Shown here: positions 35,997 through 45,343 of the stretch, piece by piece
Layout: every line of letters begins with the position of its first letter
Position numbering within the stretch: the first letter of the stretch is position 1
Assembly (NCBI RefSeq): GCF_000517105.1
Contig: NZ_KI912148.1
Span: forward strand, 614,518 to 678,517
Source of the DNA: Fischerella sp. PCC 9605
GTDB taxonomy: Bacteria; Cyanobacteriota; Cyanobacteriia; Cyanobacteriales; Nostocaceae
Reading direction: 5' to 3'
Length of the DNA stretch: 64,000 nt
The notes under the pieces: generated by a model
Told to the model about the DNA's origin: nothing
Database searches by the model: none
What the model saw: only the letters and a program-made list of their open reading frames with translations
Made by a program: the position numbers and the translations under genes

Positions 35997-36113
35997 ATGA
36001 AACCTGAAGTTGCCACACGCCGCATAGAAACTTTTGGTCAACGCTTTGGACAAACGCATCTCATTTTTGCTTACCATCCCGCGTTTCCCCTAGCCCTTCC
36101 AACCTACTCTTAA
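35997..36113 (+). pseudogene. 5' fragment of an unidentified cyanobacterial gene
   Basis: Thirty-eight codons from ATG 35997 read MKPEVATRRIETFGQRFGQT followed by HLIFAYHPAFPLALPTYS and a stop. The block resembles the N-terminus of a larger cyanobacterial family (...LYxAYHAAFPLALTPDLLY...) whose middle and end are missing here. I recognise the pattern but cannot name the family with certainty. It begins 5 nt after the Uma2 stop. The abrupt loss after FPLAL suggests truncation. Confidence 0.55.
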
Positions 36114-36139
36114 TGCACCAATTCAACTGTGCCACACCA

Positions 36140-37399
36140 CTACACTTCTGAGGCTGGGTATGTAGCACTGACAATTGTCACCGGGTTTAACGGCGCAAAC
36201 CGCGTTAACTGCCCAATTGGCACAGAACGCGATAATTGCACTTGCAACAGTTGATACTCCCAAGCATGAGATGTAAACCACGCTAAAGCTGTGTTGAGAT
36301 GCTCAAGAGTAGCCAAAGCCAGAACTATTACGCCATCAGGATTTAACTTACTAGCACAAGTATCAAGAATTCCAGTTAAGTTACCGCCACTACCGCCAAT
36401 AAAAATGCGATCGCACTTCCCCTCCAATGTCTCCAAAACTTCTGGCGCACTCCCGTGAACAGATATGACATTTCTAACTTGAAACCGTTCGCAATTCCGG
36501 GAAATTAAGGAACTACCCGCAGCGGTTTTTTCAATAGCATACACTTTGGCAGTGGGGAACAAGCGAGCAATTTCGATGGAGACAGAACCAGTTCCCGCGC
36601 CAATATCCCAAATAATTTGTCCGGGACGCAGTGCCAATTCTGCTAGAACTAACGTGCGGACTTCTCGCTTTGTCATCAAACCAGGGCGATCGCTAAAACT
36701 CACAAAGCAATCATCTGGTATCCCAAACAGTGGTAATTTCTCTAAATCTAATTGAGGATTGCGTTGCTGGCGCAGTAATACCACTACGTTCAGATGGGCA
36801 AAATCCTGATGTTGTAGAGACGCAAAATTTCGTGTCTCTACAATGCGTTCGTCATCGCCACCCAAATTTTCACACACCCAAAACTGGTACTGACTGGGTA
36901 AATTTAGAGATTCCAGCAAACGTGCGATCGCACTAGGGGTATTCTTACCATCTGTCAGCACGGCAATTTTTTCTACACCTTGCTGCAATGCTTGAATTAA
37001 TTCGTCAACAGAACGCCCGTGCGCGCTAATGACACGGGCGTCCTGCCAAGGAACTTTGATCCGATTAAAGGCTAGCTGTATTGAACTTAGATGAGGATGA
37101 AATGTCAGTTCTTCTGGGGGAAGTTCTGCTAATAGTAAGCGTCCCAAACCAAAAAACAGCGGATCGCCAGAAACAAGAACGACAATTCCCTCAGTCCCTA
37201 GCGCCAACTCGTGGCGAATTTCAGCAATTGCTTCCGTAAAATCTCTGAGTAACAGACGTTTGGCTGGGTGGCTGGGAAAATAACTCAAGTGGCGATCGCT
37301 GCCAACAAGCAATGTAGCATTTTCAACTATTTGCCTAAGTTTTTCCCCCAGCCCAGCGGCTCCATCTAAGCCAATACCCATTACATGAATTTTAGTCAT
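36140..37399 (-). CDS. cobL: Precorrin-6Y C5,15-methyltransferase (decarboxylating), CbiE-CbiT fusion
   Basis: This 419-residue bifunctional enzyme of corrin-ring (vitamin B12) synthesis methylates C5 and C15 and removes the C12 acetate carboxylate of precorrin-6Y. Residues 1-205 are the CbiE tetrapyrrole methylase half (MGIGLDGAAGL, VLVSGDPLFFGLGRLL). Residues about 225-415 are the CbiT half with SAM motif IWDIGAGTGSVSIEIAR (about 265-281) and FIGGSGGNLTGILD. Between them, residues about 186-196 (VETRNFASLQ) are encoded by a palindromic repeat also present in metH. The product, cobalamin, is the cofactor of MetH encoded 1.1 kb away, although no operon links the genes. Confidence 0.95.
   Translation of the reverse strand: MTKIHVMGIGLDGAAGLGEKLRQIVENATLLVGSDRHLSYFPSHPAKRLLLRDFTEAIAEIRHELALGTEGIVVLVSGDPLFFGLGRLLLAELPPEELTFHPHLSSIQLAFNRIKVPWQDARVISAHGRSVDELIQALQQGVEKIAVLTDGKNTPSAIARLLESLNLPSQYQFWVCENLGGDDERIVETRNFASLQHQDFAHLNVVVLLRQQRNPQLDLEKLPLFGIPDDCFVSFSDRPGLMTKREVRTLVLAELALRPGQIIWDIGAGTGSVSIEIARLFPTAKVYAIEKTAAGSSLISRNCERFQVRNVISVHGSAPEVLETLEGKCDRIFIGGSGGNLTGILDTCASKLNPDGVIVLALATLEHLNTALAWFTSHAWEYQLLQVQLSRSVPIGQLTRFAPLNPVTIVSATYPASEV
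36812..36843. repeat. Imperfect copy of the TGTAGAGACG palindrome inside cobL
   Basis: TTGTAGAGACGCAAA and TTTCGTGTCTCTACAA pair over ten outer bases with mismatches at the centre. It is read in the cobL frame as VETRNFASLQ, nearly identical to the metH copy ([10 protein letters not shown]). Whether it was inserted or replaced native sequence needs an alignment. Confidence 0.88.
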
Positions 37400-37755
37400 T
37401 AGTCATTAGTCAATAGACCTCTTACATGAACATTTAAAATGTCATGTTGAGCACAACGAGACATCTGTGAGATTCTTTATTCCACTAGGTTACATTCACA
37501 ATGACAATCCTGATTTTTTGATTCGTGCAAGAGGTCTAATAGCTACTAATAACGAATGTTACTTACTTAATAACCTTAAAATCTATTTCCAGCTTCAAGC
37601 TAAAGTATGCGATTAGCTTACTAGATGAGCTTTTCAACCCGTTAAAACTCGTTTTAACTTTTAGCCCAAACTTTAGTTTCTGGTTAAAACTAAGTGTCAT
37701 TCGTTACAAATGACCAATGACCAATGACCAATGACCAATGACTAATGACCATTGA
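37400..37755. repeat. Spacer with TGACCAA heptamer repeats
   Basis: These 356 bp between cobL and the upstream reductase gene hold GTCATTA repeats at the cobL start (37398-37416) and TGACCAA/TGACTAA heptamers at 37706-37758. No cobalamin riboswitch features (B12 box) were seen before cobL. Confidence 0.7.
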
Positions 37756-38874
37756 CTAACCACCAAAAGGAGTTAAACGCTTGATGGCACGACCGGCTAC
37801 ATCTCCGTAGCGCAGTTGCCCACACAGAATTTTACCCATAGTTTGAGGTGCAGAGGGGCGCTTGACACCAACTTTATAACCAACACCAGGAAAACGATAA
37901 AACAGGCCGGCTAATTTTTGCGCCCAAGCCATATCACTACCCCATTCTGCATTAATGATCTCGGAGTATTTTTCTAAAGCGTTAATGTCACCAGCGAGGG
38001 CTTTGTTAATGGCTTGTGATGCTTTTAAGCCACTAAAAATAGAGGGACGAATACCTTCTGCGGTAAAAGGATCGACTACACAAGCTGCTTCTCCTGCCAA
38101 AACAGCATTTTCGGTGTGCAACTTTTGCTCGCCATTCCACAAACAAAGAGCATGGCCATACTGCTTGCAAGTTTTTACATCCACACCAAAAGAGTTGCCA
38201 TACTCATCCAAAATTTTCTTGAAGTCCTGTGGTTCACCACCGATAAAAGTACCAACACCAATGGAATAACCATCTGCTTTGGGAAAATTCCAGAGGTAGC
38301 CGTTTTTCACCATACCAAACTCAAAGTTGGCAACATTACCGTTTTCCACTTTGGCTGGTGCTTCGGCTTCTAACGCTCCTGCTAGGCGGCGTTTGCGTTC
38401 TTTGAAGCCTAACCATTTTGCCATTGAACCCTTCGCACCGTCAGCAGCAATTAAATAACGACCTGTTACTGAATCGTTCGCTGTATTAACTTGCCAATGG
38501 TCACTTTTAAACTCAATGCCTGTGACTTCCGTGTTATCTTTTAGCTCTGCTCCTTGTTTTTGTGCTTGCTGAACTAGGAAATGGTCAAAAACATCTCGCC
38601 GTACCATCCATACTGGTTCGGGGGTTTGTAGTTTCGCTTCTACTGGATCGCCCATTTTCCACGTGCAGCGAATTGTGTCGGCCTTGATAGAAATTGCTGG
38701 GCTAAAGTCAAAGTCGAACCATTCAGCGATCGCCGGCGACACCCCACCACCACAGGGTTTATATCTTGGCAGAGATTCTTTTTCCAGTATTAATACAGAA
38801 CGTCCCTGTTTGGCTAAGTGATATGCCGCTGTTCCACCAGCTGGTCCGGCACCGACGATGATGCAATCGTACAT
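37756..38874 (-). CDS. Geranylgeranyl reductase family FAD protein
   Basis: This 372-residue flavoprotein begins with the Rossmann motif MYDCIIVGAGPAGGTAAYHL and the GGR signature YKPCGGGVSPA (about 40-50). Later FAD-binding motifs are YLIAADGAKGSMAKWLG (about 141-157) and AVLAGEAACVVDPFTAEGIR (about 262-281). It is shorter and N-terminally different from the chlorophyll-pathway ChlP enzyme, so it is more likely a paralog. Members reduce prenyl chains or other unsaturated lipids, or act as halogenase-like oxidoreductases. The substrate is unknown. Confidence 0.88.
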   Translation of the reverse strand: MYDCIIVGAGPAGGTAAYHLAKQGRSVLILEKESLPRYKPCGGGVSPAIAEWFDFDFSPAISIKADTIRCTWKMGDPVEAKLQTPEPVWMVRRDVFDHFLVQQAQKQGAELKDNTEVTGIEFKSDHWQVNTANDSVTGRYLIAADGAKGSMAKWLGFKERKRRLAGALEAEAPAKVENGNVANFEFGMVKNGYLWNFPKADGYSIGVGTFIGGEPQDFKKILDEYGNSFGVDVKTCKQYGHALCLWNGEQKLHTENAVLAGEAACVVDPFTAEGIRPSIFSGLKASQAINKALAGDINALEKYSEIINAEWGSDMAWAQKLAGLFYRFPGVGYKVGVKRPSAPQTMGKILCGQLRYGDVAGRAIKRLTPFGG

Positions 38875-39593
38875 AAGTCTGAATTTTCGTTCCTGAATGA
38901 GTTAATTGTTGAGTTTTCGGCTCTACGCTTAGACAGTGTCACCAAAATTTAACTTAATTTGGGGGTTTGCTGCCCAAAATTTCACAGCTTTTTGTTGAAA
39001 TTGTATATATTATCTGAATAATTCTTCTTAACCAACTAATTTCATCTGTAAATCTTGGTATTTAAAAAAACTTTTTTAATGATTTTACTTTTTGATACCT
39101 TGTTATTACGTGTTTTTGTTGCCAAGCTGTCCATAATTTTTCGTAGTTTTTATGTTTTTTTTGATTGTGTATAAGTTATCTATTTCCACATGACCGTTAC
39201 TAAACTACAATTTGTTAGTTCCACTTATCGCAAATTTTTCACCAAGCGTTTAAGATAAAACTTAAAGTTTTAGTAAATATTTCCGCTTCAGTAAGTGGAT
39301 GATCTTTGAGAATAAACGTCCTGTGGATTCACTACACCCAAATCACGGAATAAATTATAAAATGCCTATGCTGACCAACTATAAAAGCAAGACTTGGGCA
39401 TTTAGATATTGTCAAGTGCAGGAATATCAGTATAGATACACCTGGCTTTTAGAGCGAGTAATAAGAGTTAAGAGCAATGAGTAAAGAGTTCAATTCATCA
39501 CTCCCAACTCTTCACTCCTGTATGGGCAAGTTTAACCCGATATTGCTTCCAAGCTCATAAAGCAATTTACTAGGTAAACCCGCCCTTACTGTT
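38875..39593. other. Intergenic region without a convincing gene
   Basis: These 719 bp are AT-rich (T-runs near 39130-39160), consistent with promoters, between the reductase gene and frr. A 61-codon plus-strand open stretch (39299-39484) has no ribosome-binding site or known similarity. Its end includes GAGTAATAAGAGTTAAGAGC-like repeats (39455-39478). Confidence 0.55.
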
Positions 39594-40142
39594 TTAGACA
39601 GTTGTGATGTCTTTTTCCTTTTCTGCCAGTAATTCGTTGATTCTGGCAGTGTATTTGTCGGTCAGTTTTTGTAATTTATCTTGCTGGTCGCGTGCTTCAT
39701 CTTCAGAGATCTCGGAGTTTTTTTCCATTTTGCGAATGGTTTCTAAGGCATCGCGGCGGATATTACGAATACCAACGCGTCCTTCTTCAGCATACTTAGC
39801 AGCAACTTTTACCAATTCTTTCCGGCGATCGCTCGTCAGCGGCGGAATGTTCAGCCTGATGACAGAACCGTCGTTGTTAGGGGTTAAACCCACATCCGAC
39901 ATGGAAATCGCCTTTTCGATCATGTTTAAGGTACTGCGATCGTAGGGCTGAATCATGATCGTTGTAGCATCCGGCGTGCTGATATTTGCCAGTGATTTCA
40001 AAGGTGTGGGAGTACCGTAGTATTCCACATTCACCTTATCTAGTAAACTCGCGTTAGCGCGACCAGTGCGAATTGTGTTAAAAGCTCGTTGAGTCGCCTC
40101 AACAGTCTTTTGCATCGTACTCTCAGCTTCAGCTAATTTCAC
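39594..40142 (-). CDS. frr: Ribosome recycling factor
   Basis: RRF splits post-termination ribosomes together with EF-G. The 182-residue protein starts at a GTG (40142) with GGGAGG about 6 nt upstream: [20 protein letters not shown]. The family core is intact: [32 protein letters not shown], and the three-helix bundle end [18 protein letters not shown] longer reading from 40187 would only run inside pyrH. It overlaps the pyrH stop by 14 nt, so translation of the two is coupled. Confidence 0.95.
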   Translation of the reverse strand: MKLAEAESTMQKTVEATQRAFNTIRTGRANASLLDKVNVEYYGTPTPLKSLANISTPDATTIMIQPYDRSTLNMIEKAISMSDVGLTPNNDGSVIRLNIPPLTSDRRKELVKVAAKYAEEGRVGIRNIRRDALETIRKMEKNSEISEDEARDQQDKLQKLTDKYTARINELLAEKEKDITTV

Positions 40143-40857
40143 AAGAACCTCCCACAAGGGTGCCGATAGATTCTCCCATGACTGCACGGTGGATATTACC
40201 CCGCACGCTTAAGTCAAAGACGAGAATTGGGATATTATTTTCTTTACATAAGGCTATCGCGGTACTGTCCATTACCCGCAAATCTTTTGCTAAAACATGT
40301 CCATAAGTCAAAGTATTGTAACGTTTGGCATCAGGATAAATGTGGGGGTCGGCATCGTACACCCCATCTACCTTAGTAGCTTTGAAAATTACTTCGGCTT
40401 CAATTTCTGCCGCCCTCAAGGCAGCAGTGGTATCGGTGGTGAAGAAAGGATTGCCAGAACCCGCACCAAAAATTACCACCCGCCCCTTTTCTAGGTGACG
40501 GATGGCACGACGACGAATATATGGTTCGGCTAATTCTTGCATGGCGATCGCGGTTTGTACCCGCGTCTGTACCCCTATGCGTTCCAGCGAGTCTTGTAGT
40601 GTCATGGCATTCATTACCGTGGCAATCATGCCAATGTAGTCAGCGGTTGCCCTGTCCATCCCCGCCGACGCCGCTTTGACGCCACGAAATATATTGCCTC
40701 CGCCAACGACGATGGCAATTTGAACACCTGTGGCTACCACCTCTGCTACTTCTGCGGCTATTTCTTTTACCACTTCTGGATCAATTCCATAGCCCATGTT
40801 GCCCATCAAGGCCTCACCGCTCAGTTTAAGTAAAACCCGTCGGTAATTTGTTCCCAT
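40129..40857 (-). CDS. pyrH: Uridylate kinase
   Basis: PyrH phosphorylates UMP to UDP as a hexamer and is allosterically regulated. The 242-residue protein starts [20 protein letters not shown]. Motifs are the amino-acid-kinase strand [46 protein letters not shown] and the ATP-site [17 protein letters not shown]. An extension to 40875 is unlikely because the chosen ATG gives the standard length. It forms an operon with frr, the common bacterial order. Confidence 0.96.
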   Translation of the reverse strand: MGTNYRRVLLKLSGEALMGNMGYGIDPEVVKEIAAEVAEVVATGVQIAIVVGGGNIFRGVKAASAGMDRATADYIGMIATVMNAMTLQDSLERIGVQTRVQTAIAMQELAEPYIRRRAIRHLEKGRVVIFGAGSGNPFFTTDTTAALRAAEIEAEVIFKATKVDGVYDADPHIYPDAKRYNTLTYGHVLAKDLRVMDSTAIALCKENNIPILVFDLSVRGNIHRAVMGESIGTLVGGSCEIS

Positions 40858-40927
40858 GAAGTTACGCTTTATCAAAAATTATGCAATTACCTCCAATTTA
40901 AGATAACAGTACTGTGACTATCTGTCT

Positions 40928-41482
40928 CTATTTACGCCACACCAAAGCAGTACCTACGGGTTGAGTTTCTGTAGGGTAAATTTTTTGACCTTTGAACAGC
41001 AATGCGATCGCTGTTTTCAAATAATGTCCTCGCACGGTTAACGGATTTTGAGGGTTATCATCAATTAGTCCTTTGTAGCGGACTACGCCATCTTTATCTA
41101 TTAAGAAAGCCATTGGTGTTTTGCTCACACCAAAACTGCGAGTTACGTCTTGGGTAGAGTCCCATAGGTAGGGGAAGTTCAACTTGTTTGACTTTGCAAA
41201 AGCTTTCATGTTTTCAAAGCTTTCTGTTGGTAGCTGACTAGCATCATTGCCATTCAAACCAATCAGTGTGAAACCTTGTTCATGAAACTCAGCTTGAATA
41301 TTTTTGAGCCTTTCTAGATATAATTTTACATAAGAACAGCAATTAGACATGGGAATGACGCCGACTGCACGGAATTTTTCTAGATAGCGGCTCAGATGGT
41401 GTACTTGCTCGTCAATTCCTGGCAGTTCAAAATCTGGTGCGTAGCTTCCTATGGGAGTATCAATTGTTTCTAGTATATTCAT
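40928..41482 (-). CDS. Thioredoxin-fold redoxin (AhpC/TSA-like)
   Basis: This 184-residue protein starts MNILETIDTPIGSYAPDFEL. It has the thioredoxin-like/peroxiredoxin core, with VGVIPMSNCCSYVKLYLERL at the active-site position (about 46-65) where relatives usually have a NxCPYV motif. Later parts are TLIGLNGNDASQ, VTRSFGVSKTPMAFLIDKDG and VRYKGLIDDNPQ, typical of AhpC/Redoxin-family proteins. The adjacent cysteine pair (CC) is unusual. No signal peptide is seen, so it is cytoplasmic. Stress-related thiol chemistry is probable; substrate unknown. A longer start to 41560 is less likely. Confidence 0.82.
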   Translation of the reverse strand: MNILETIDTPIGSYAPDFELPGIDEQVHHLSRYLEKFRAVGVIPMSNCCSYVKLYLERLKNIQAEFHEQGFTLIGLNGNDASQLPTESFENMKAFAKSNKLNFPYLWDSTQDVTRSFGVSKTPMAFLIDKDGVVRYKGLIDDNPQNPLTVRGHYLKTAIALLFKGQKIYPTETQPVGTALVWRK

Positions 41483-42548
41483 CTTCTCTGACTCGCAGGA
41501 ACTAGAAGAAAATATAGTTAAATTTGGGTTGATTCTGTTATTCTTTAGTTCCCCACTCACTATCTTGCGGATATTTAATAATCAATTATTTTATAGACCA
41601 ATTTGGCTGTTGTAAATTGTAAAACTACTGAATCTAAGAATTGTGCTAAATTTATTACATTATAAATAATTATATCGTCATTTTCACAGAGACGCTGCGA
41701 AAAAATAAATCAAATCACATCATTCTAAATCTTTTGCCTCTAGTGTGCGAACCTCAAAAATTTAGGTAGGAGGGATGCTATCTAAATTGATGGTCATAAC
41801 AACTTTTTTTTGCTTTGCTGAAACAGCTTCAATTACTCTTTCCATCCAATTTAATTTACTTGCTATTTTTCATGCTCATTAATGATATTACCTGTGTTTT
41901 TTACTCAAGGCGAGTATAAACTCACTATCACCGAGCAACTCTCCTTGTATGTAATAACTTCTAACATTTATTCCACAGAAACTTTACACATCTGTTGTAT
42001 GTATTCGATGGAAGCAAGGAATAAATATCAACTTAGATTCTGATTTTTGATTTAATTTCCCATTGTAATATCCTACTTGATGAGAAGCGTCTAAAATTGT
42101 ATATGAATGTTTTCACAGCTTTGAGGGTAGGTACTTCTAGCTGATTGGTGTATAAGCGATATTACTAGAATAGAAGTATTATAAGTATCAGCAGTCTCGT
42201 AACCTAAAAATACTATTACAGAAATAAAAGTTTGTGTAGACATAACAAATAATCTGTATAAATGACATAAAGTTGTGACTTCTCAAATTGACTTCATTTC
42301 AGTAGTCAGTACAGCACCTTAATCAAGAAGCAGAAGACTCTCTAGGCGCGAGACTTCTTACAGAAATGGGACAATGGTATTTAAAGACAAAGTCAAAACA
42401 AGTAAAAAGAGCTGCTGATTCTTTTTTGTAACTTTTGACTTAGCTTCGGAAGATATTGAACTTGAATTTTTGTAAAGTTTAGTCACAATAAAGACACAAA
42501 TATCTACTTCTACTTTCTATATTTAAGACTTTGATTGATAAAAGACCT
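41483..42548. other. Long AT-rich spacer without a supported gene
   Basis: Over 1 kb between the divergent redoxin and hydrolase genes. It is strongly AT-rich with T-runs. The only open stretches are short, such as a minus-strand 27-codon frame (41762-41845, MERVIEAVSAKQKKVVMTIN...) and plus-strand fragments around 42366. Neither resembles a family. It could hold untranslated leaders or a small RNA, but no promoter-terminator pair is clear. Confidence 0.5.
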
Positions 42549-43448
42549 ATGACCTCCTCCACTTCTGCGATCGCTCTTACTCCGACAAAAACCTGGATTT
42601 GGCAAGGCTTTTCCATTTGCTATCAGTCCCAAGGAAGTGCTGGGCCAGCTGTTGTCTTAGTACATGGCTTTGGAGCTTCCTGGTGGCATTGGCGGAAAAA
42701 TATGCCTGCGCTAGCAGAAAATTGTCGTGTTTATGCGATTGATTTAATCGGCTTTGGTGCTTCAGCTAAACCCAAACCCGGTGAAAGTATTGCCTATACA
42801 ATTGAAACTTGGGGACAACAGTTAGCAGATTTTTGCCGTGAAGTGGTCGGAGAGCCTGCTTTTTTAGTTGGTAATTCCATTGGCTGTATTGTAGTTATGC
42901 AAGCAGCCGTGAGCAACCCTGAGATTGCTTTAGGAGTAGCGTTGCTCAACTGTTCCCTGCGCTTGTTACACGATCGCAAACGCAAAAATTTACCCTGGCA
43001 TCGTCGTGTGGGAGCGCCTCTTTTGCAGCGCGTACTATCTTTTAAACCAATTGGCGAGTTCTTTTTTAAGAGAGTTGCCAAACCGAAAACAGTGCGGCAA
43101 ATTCTTTTGAAAGCTTATGCCAATTCCACAGCAGTAACAGAAGAGTTGGTTGATATTCTCACTTCTCCAGCCAGCGATCCAGGAGCAGCAGCAGTATTTC
43201 TTGCTTTTACATCTTATTCTCAAGGGCCTCTACCCGAAGACCTTTTACCTCAACTACCCTGTCCAGCAATTATTTTGTGGGGAACAGCTGACCCTTGGGA
43301 ACCAATACAGTTAGGTAGAGAGTTAGCCAACTTTCCACAAGTGCACAAGTTTATACCTTTAGAAGGCGTAGGACATTGTCCTCAAGATGAAGCTCCTGAG
43401 TTAGTAAATCCGATTTTGCAAGACTGGATCTGGGAGCGATCGAGATGA
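42549..43448 (+). CDS. Alpha/beta fold hydrolase
   Basis: This 299-residue serine hydrolase has the oxyanion loop VVLVHGFGASWWHWRKN (about 35-51), nucleophile motif FLVGNSIGCIVVM (Ser near 111), acid ILWGTADPWEP (about 246-256) and His in GVGHCPQDEAPE. The cap region carries a basic segment (HDRKRKNLPWHRRVG). It resembles cyanobacterial and plant relatives of pheophytinase/chlorophyll-dephytylase-type hydrolases, but specificity cannot be told from these motifs. ATG 42549 was chosen; a TTG 18 nt upstream is open. It stands alone, converging with the LCP gene across heptamer repeats. Confidence 0.9.
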   Translation: MTSSTSAIALTPTKTWIWQGFSICYQSQGSAGPAVVLVHGFGASWWHWRKNMPALAENCRVYAIDLIGFGASAKPKPGESIAYTIETWGQQLADFCREVVGEPAFLVGNSIGCIVVMQAAVSNPEIALGVALLNCSLRLLHDRKRKNLPWHRRVGAPLLQRVLSFKPIGEFFFKRVAKPKTVRQILLKAYANSTAVTEELVDILTSPASDPGAAAVFLAFTSYSQGPLPEDLLPQLPCPAIILWGTADPWEPIQLGRELANFPQVHKFIPLEGVGHCPQDEAPELVNPILQDWIWERSR

Positions 43449-43454
43449 GATGGG

Positions 43455-43606
43455 GAGAGTAAGCATCGGGCATCGGGCATTGGGTATTGGGTATTGGGCA
43501 TTGGGCATTGGGCATAGTTAAAAACCACTAACTACTAACCACTAACCACTAACCACTAACCACCAACCACTAACTTTTGACTTTTGACTTTTAACTTTTG
43601 ACTTGT
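43455..43606. repeat. Large heptamer-repeat block
   Basis: Three arrays follow one another: GGGCATC/GGGCATT/GGGTATT (43464-43516), ACCACTA/ACCAACC-type (43525-43572) and CTTTTGA/CTTTTAA (43574-43604). They fill the spacer between two converging genes. Confidence 0.9.
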
Positions 43607-43616
43607 TTGTGCCTTC

Positions 43617-45047
43617 CTAATATTGGCTTGGTTGTTCAAGCAAATCTTGTTGTTGCAACCAGTCTTTACCAACTTGGATGCTGATATCAGAGCCAAGATT
43701 ACCAGTACTCTCTACCCGTACTTCTCCAAATCCCAAAGTACCGCGAATTGATTCCGCACTGTCGCCGTCTCCTTGTTGAGCGACAATATGAGTTACATCT
43801 AGAGGTTCACCCCAGCTTTTAGCTACATAGACATTACGATAGCCAGCTTGTTGCAGGTTTTCGATCAAAGGTGTGAGGTCGGTGTCTTCGCTACCCGTAC
43901 TGTCTTGAATCGCTACTTGGAGTGAGCCTGGGTCAATTGCTTGAGGGAAAGTATCAGTTGGTACATCAAAGTGCTGAGACAGCATAGTTTTGATACGCTG
44001 GCGACTTGGTAACCAATAACTAGCCTCAAATTCTTCTTTTTGGCTAAATCGACCAGGTAACATCAACATTTGCATGTTGGAACGATTTGTTCGCACCCCA
44101 AAACCTGCCAATGCCAATAATTCTTCAACTGTTAAGTTGGTATCAATATTTTCTTTGACGACGTTGAGAATTTTAGGTAGTTGTGCCACAGTTGTAGGGT
44201 TAAGGCTCTGATCTATTAAAGCCCGGATGACCATTTGCTGCCGCTGAATCCGCCCAATATCGCCATTTTCATCATGACGATAGCGTAAAAGTTGCAGGGC
44301 TTGATCGCCATTGAGATGCTGCTTGCCTTTCTTCAAGTTGATGTACAGGTGCTGGGAATCATCTTGATACTTCATATCTTTGGGGACATAGACCGTCACT
44401 CCTCCCAAGGCATCAATTAGCTTGGCAACTCCCAAGACGTTAATCCGCATATAGCGGTCTATTCCCACGTCACCCAAGAGCTTGCTAACCGTTTTAGCAG
44501 ATAAAGCGGGCCCGCCTTGCACATTAGTGTAGTTAATTTTTTTCTTGCCATACCCTTCTATTTCTACACGTGTATCTCTAGGGATGGAAAGCATGACCAT
44601 TTTTTTCTTCTCTGGATCAAACCTGATCAGAAGCATCACATCGGCAAGACCATCAAAGGAGTTCACCTGAGGCAGATATCCAAGATTTTTAGTTTCCTCA
44701 GGAGGGTTTTGGACATCCGATGGCAGTACGCTCATCCCCATCACTAAAATAGTCACAGGGCGAGTTAATTCTGAGAATCGCAGTCCACCTCCAGAAATGC
44801 GATCGCTACCAAAAACAGCCGCCTCATCTGCACTGAGACTAGCTTGCATTAAAGGTGTACTGCTTAAAGAAACTGCCAACAGCGCCCCAGCAGTTGCTGA
44901 AACCAACGCAATACCACCCATGCCCATCCAAAACCATAGCCAACGTCCAGATTTTGGATTAATGCTATTTTTCTTCCTTGATTTAGAGCGGCGTGCGGAA
45001 TGGTTTTCTGGCGCAGAACCTTTTTTGATGGTCACAGACTTCCTCAC
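43617..45047 (-). CDS. LytR/CpsA/Psr (LCP) family protein
   Basis: This 476-residue LCP protein is anchored by one N-terminal transmembrane helix (about 33-58) with its domain outside. The LCP domain (about 95-270) shows ILVMGMSVLPS, DVMLLIRFDPEKKKMVMLSI, PRDTRVEIEGYGKKKINYTN and the conserved HLNGDQALQLLRYRHDENGD. A LytR_C domain sits at about 340-440 (DPGSLQVAIQDSTGS). The family ligates polyprenyl-phosphate-linked glycopolymers to peptidoglycan, so a role in wall or capsule polymer attachment is likely. It starts at a GTG; a second GTG 12 nt in is also possible. Confidence 0.93.
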   Translation of the reverse strand: MRKSVTIKKGSAPENHSARRSKSRKKNSINPKSGRWLWFWMGMGGIALVSATAGALLAVSLSSTPLMQASLSADEAAVFGSDRISGGGLRFSELTRPVTILVMGMSVLPSDVQNPPEETKNLGYLPQVNSFDGLADVMLLIRFDPEKKKMVMLSIPRDTRVEIEGYGKKKINYTNVQGGPALSAKTVSKLLGDVGIDRYMRINVLGVAKLIDALGGVTVYVPKDMKYQDDSQHLYINLKKGKQHLNGDQALQLLRYRHDENGDIGRIQRQQMVIRALIDQSLNPTTVAQLPKILNVVKENIDTNLTVEELLALAGFGVRTNRSNMQMLMLPGRFSQKEEFEASYWLPSRQRIKTMLSQHFDVPTDTFPQAIDPGSLQVAIQDSTGSEDTDLTPLIENLQQAGYRNVYVAKSWGEPLDVTHIVAQQGDGDSAESIRGTLGFGEVRVESTGNLGSDISIQVGKDWLQQQDLLEQPSQY

Positions 45048-45343
45048 ACTTGCTGAACAATACTTGGTAAATCTGCTTTTAGGAAAACAGATGAATTCTG
45101 ACTATAATAGCCAACTCTTTATTATTTAGTGCTAAATTGCGTACATAAGTGTTATCCAAAATACTTCTAGCTGTAATTCTGCGGTTTTTTGGCTCATTGC
45201 AAGACTTTTATGCGTTTAATTATGAAGTATGGCAACATCACGCTGGTTTTGGCTAGATAGCTTGAGAAATTAATATGTGAAATTTTAGAAAATAGATCTA
45301 AGCATCATTAAAATTATCAATTGCCATCACCCTAAAGTAGGAT

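Noticed and set aside
37400-37755. Search for a cobalamin riboswitch before cobL and metH
   Set aside because: No B12-box-like conserved sequence or long structured leader was visible; the spacers hold only repeats and remnants.
39299-39484. Plus-strand 61-codon frame upstream of frr
   Set aside because: No ribosome-binding site; the last part is a GAGTTAAGAGC-type repeat. Not called.
41762-41845. Minus-strand 27-codon frame (MERVIEAVSAKQKKVVMTIN...)
   Set aside because: Coding-like but too short, no upstream continuation and no family recognised; could be a remnant.
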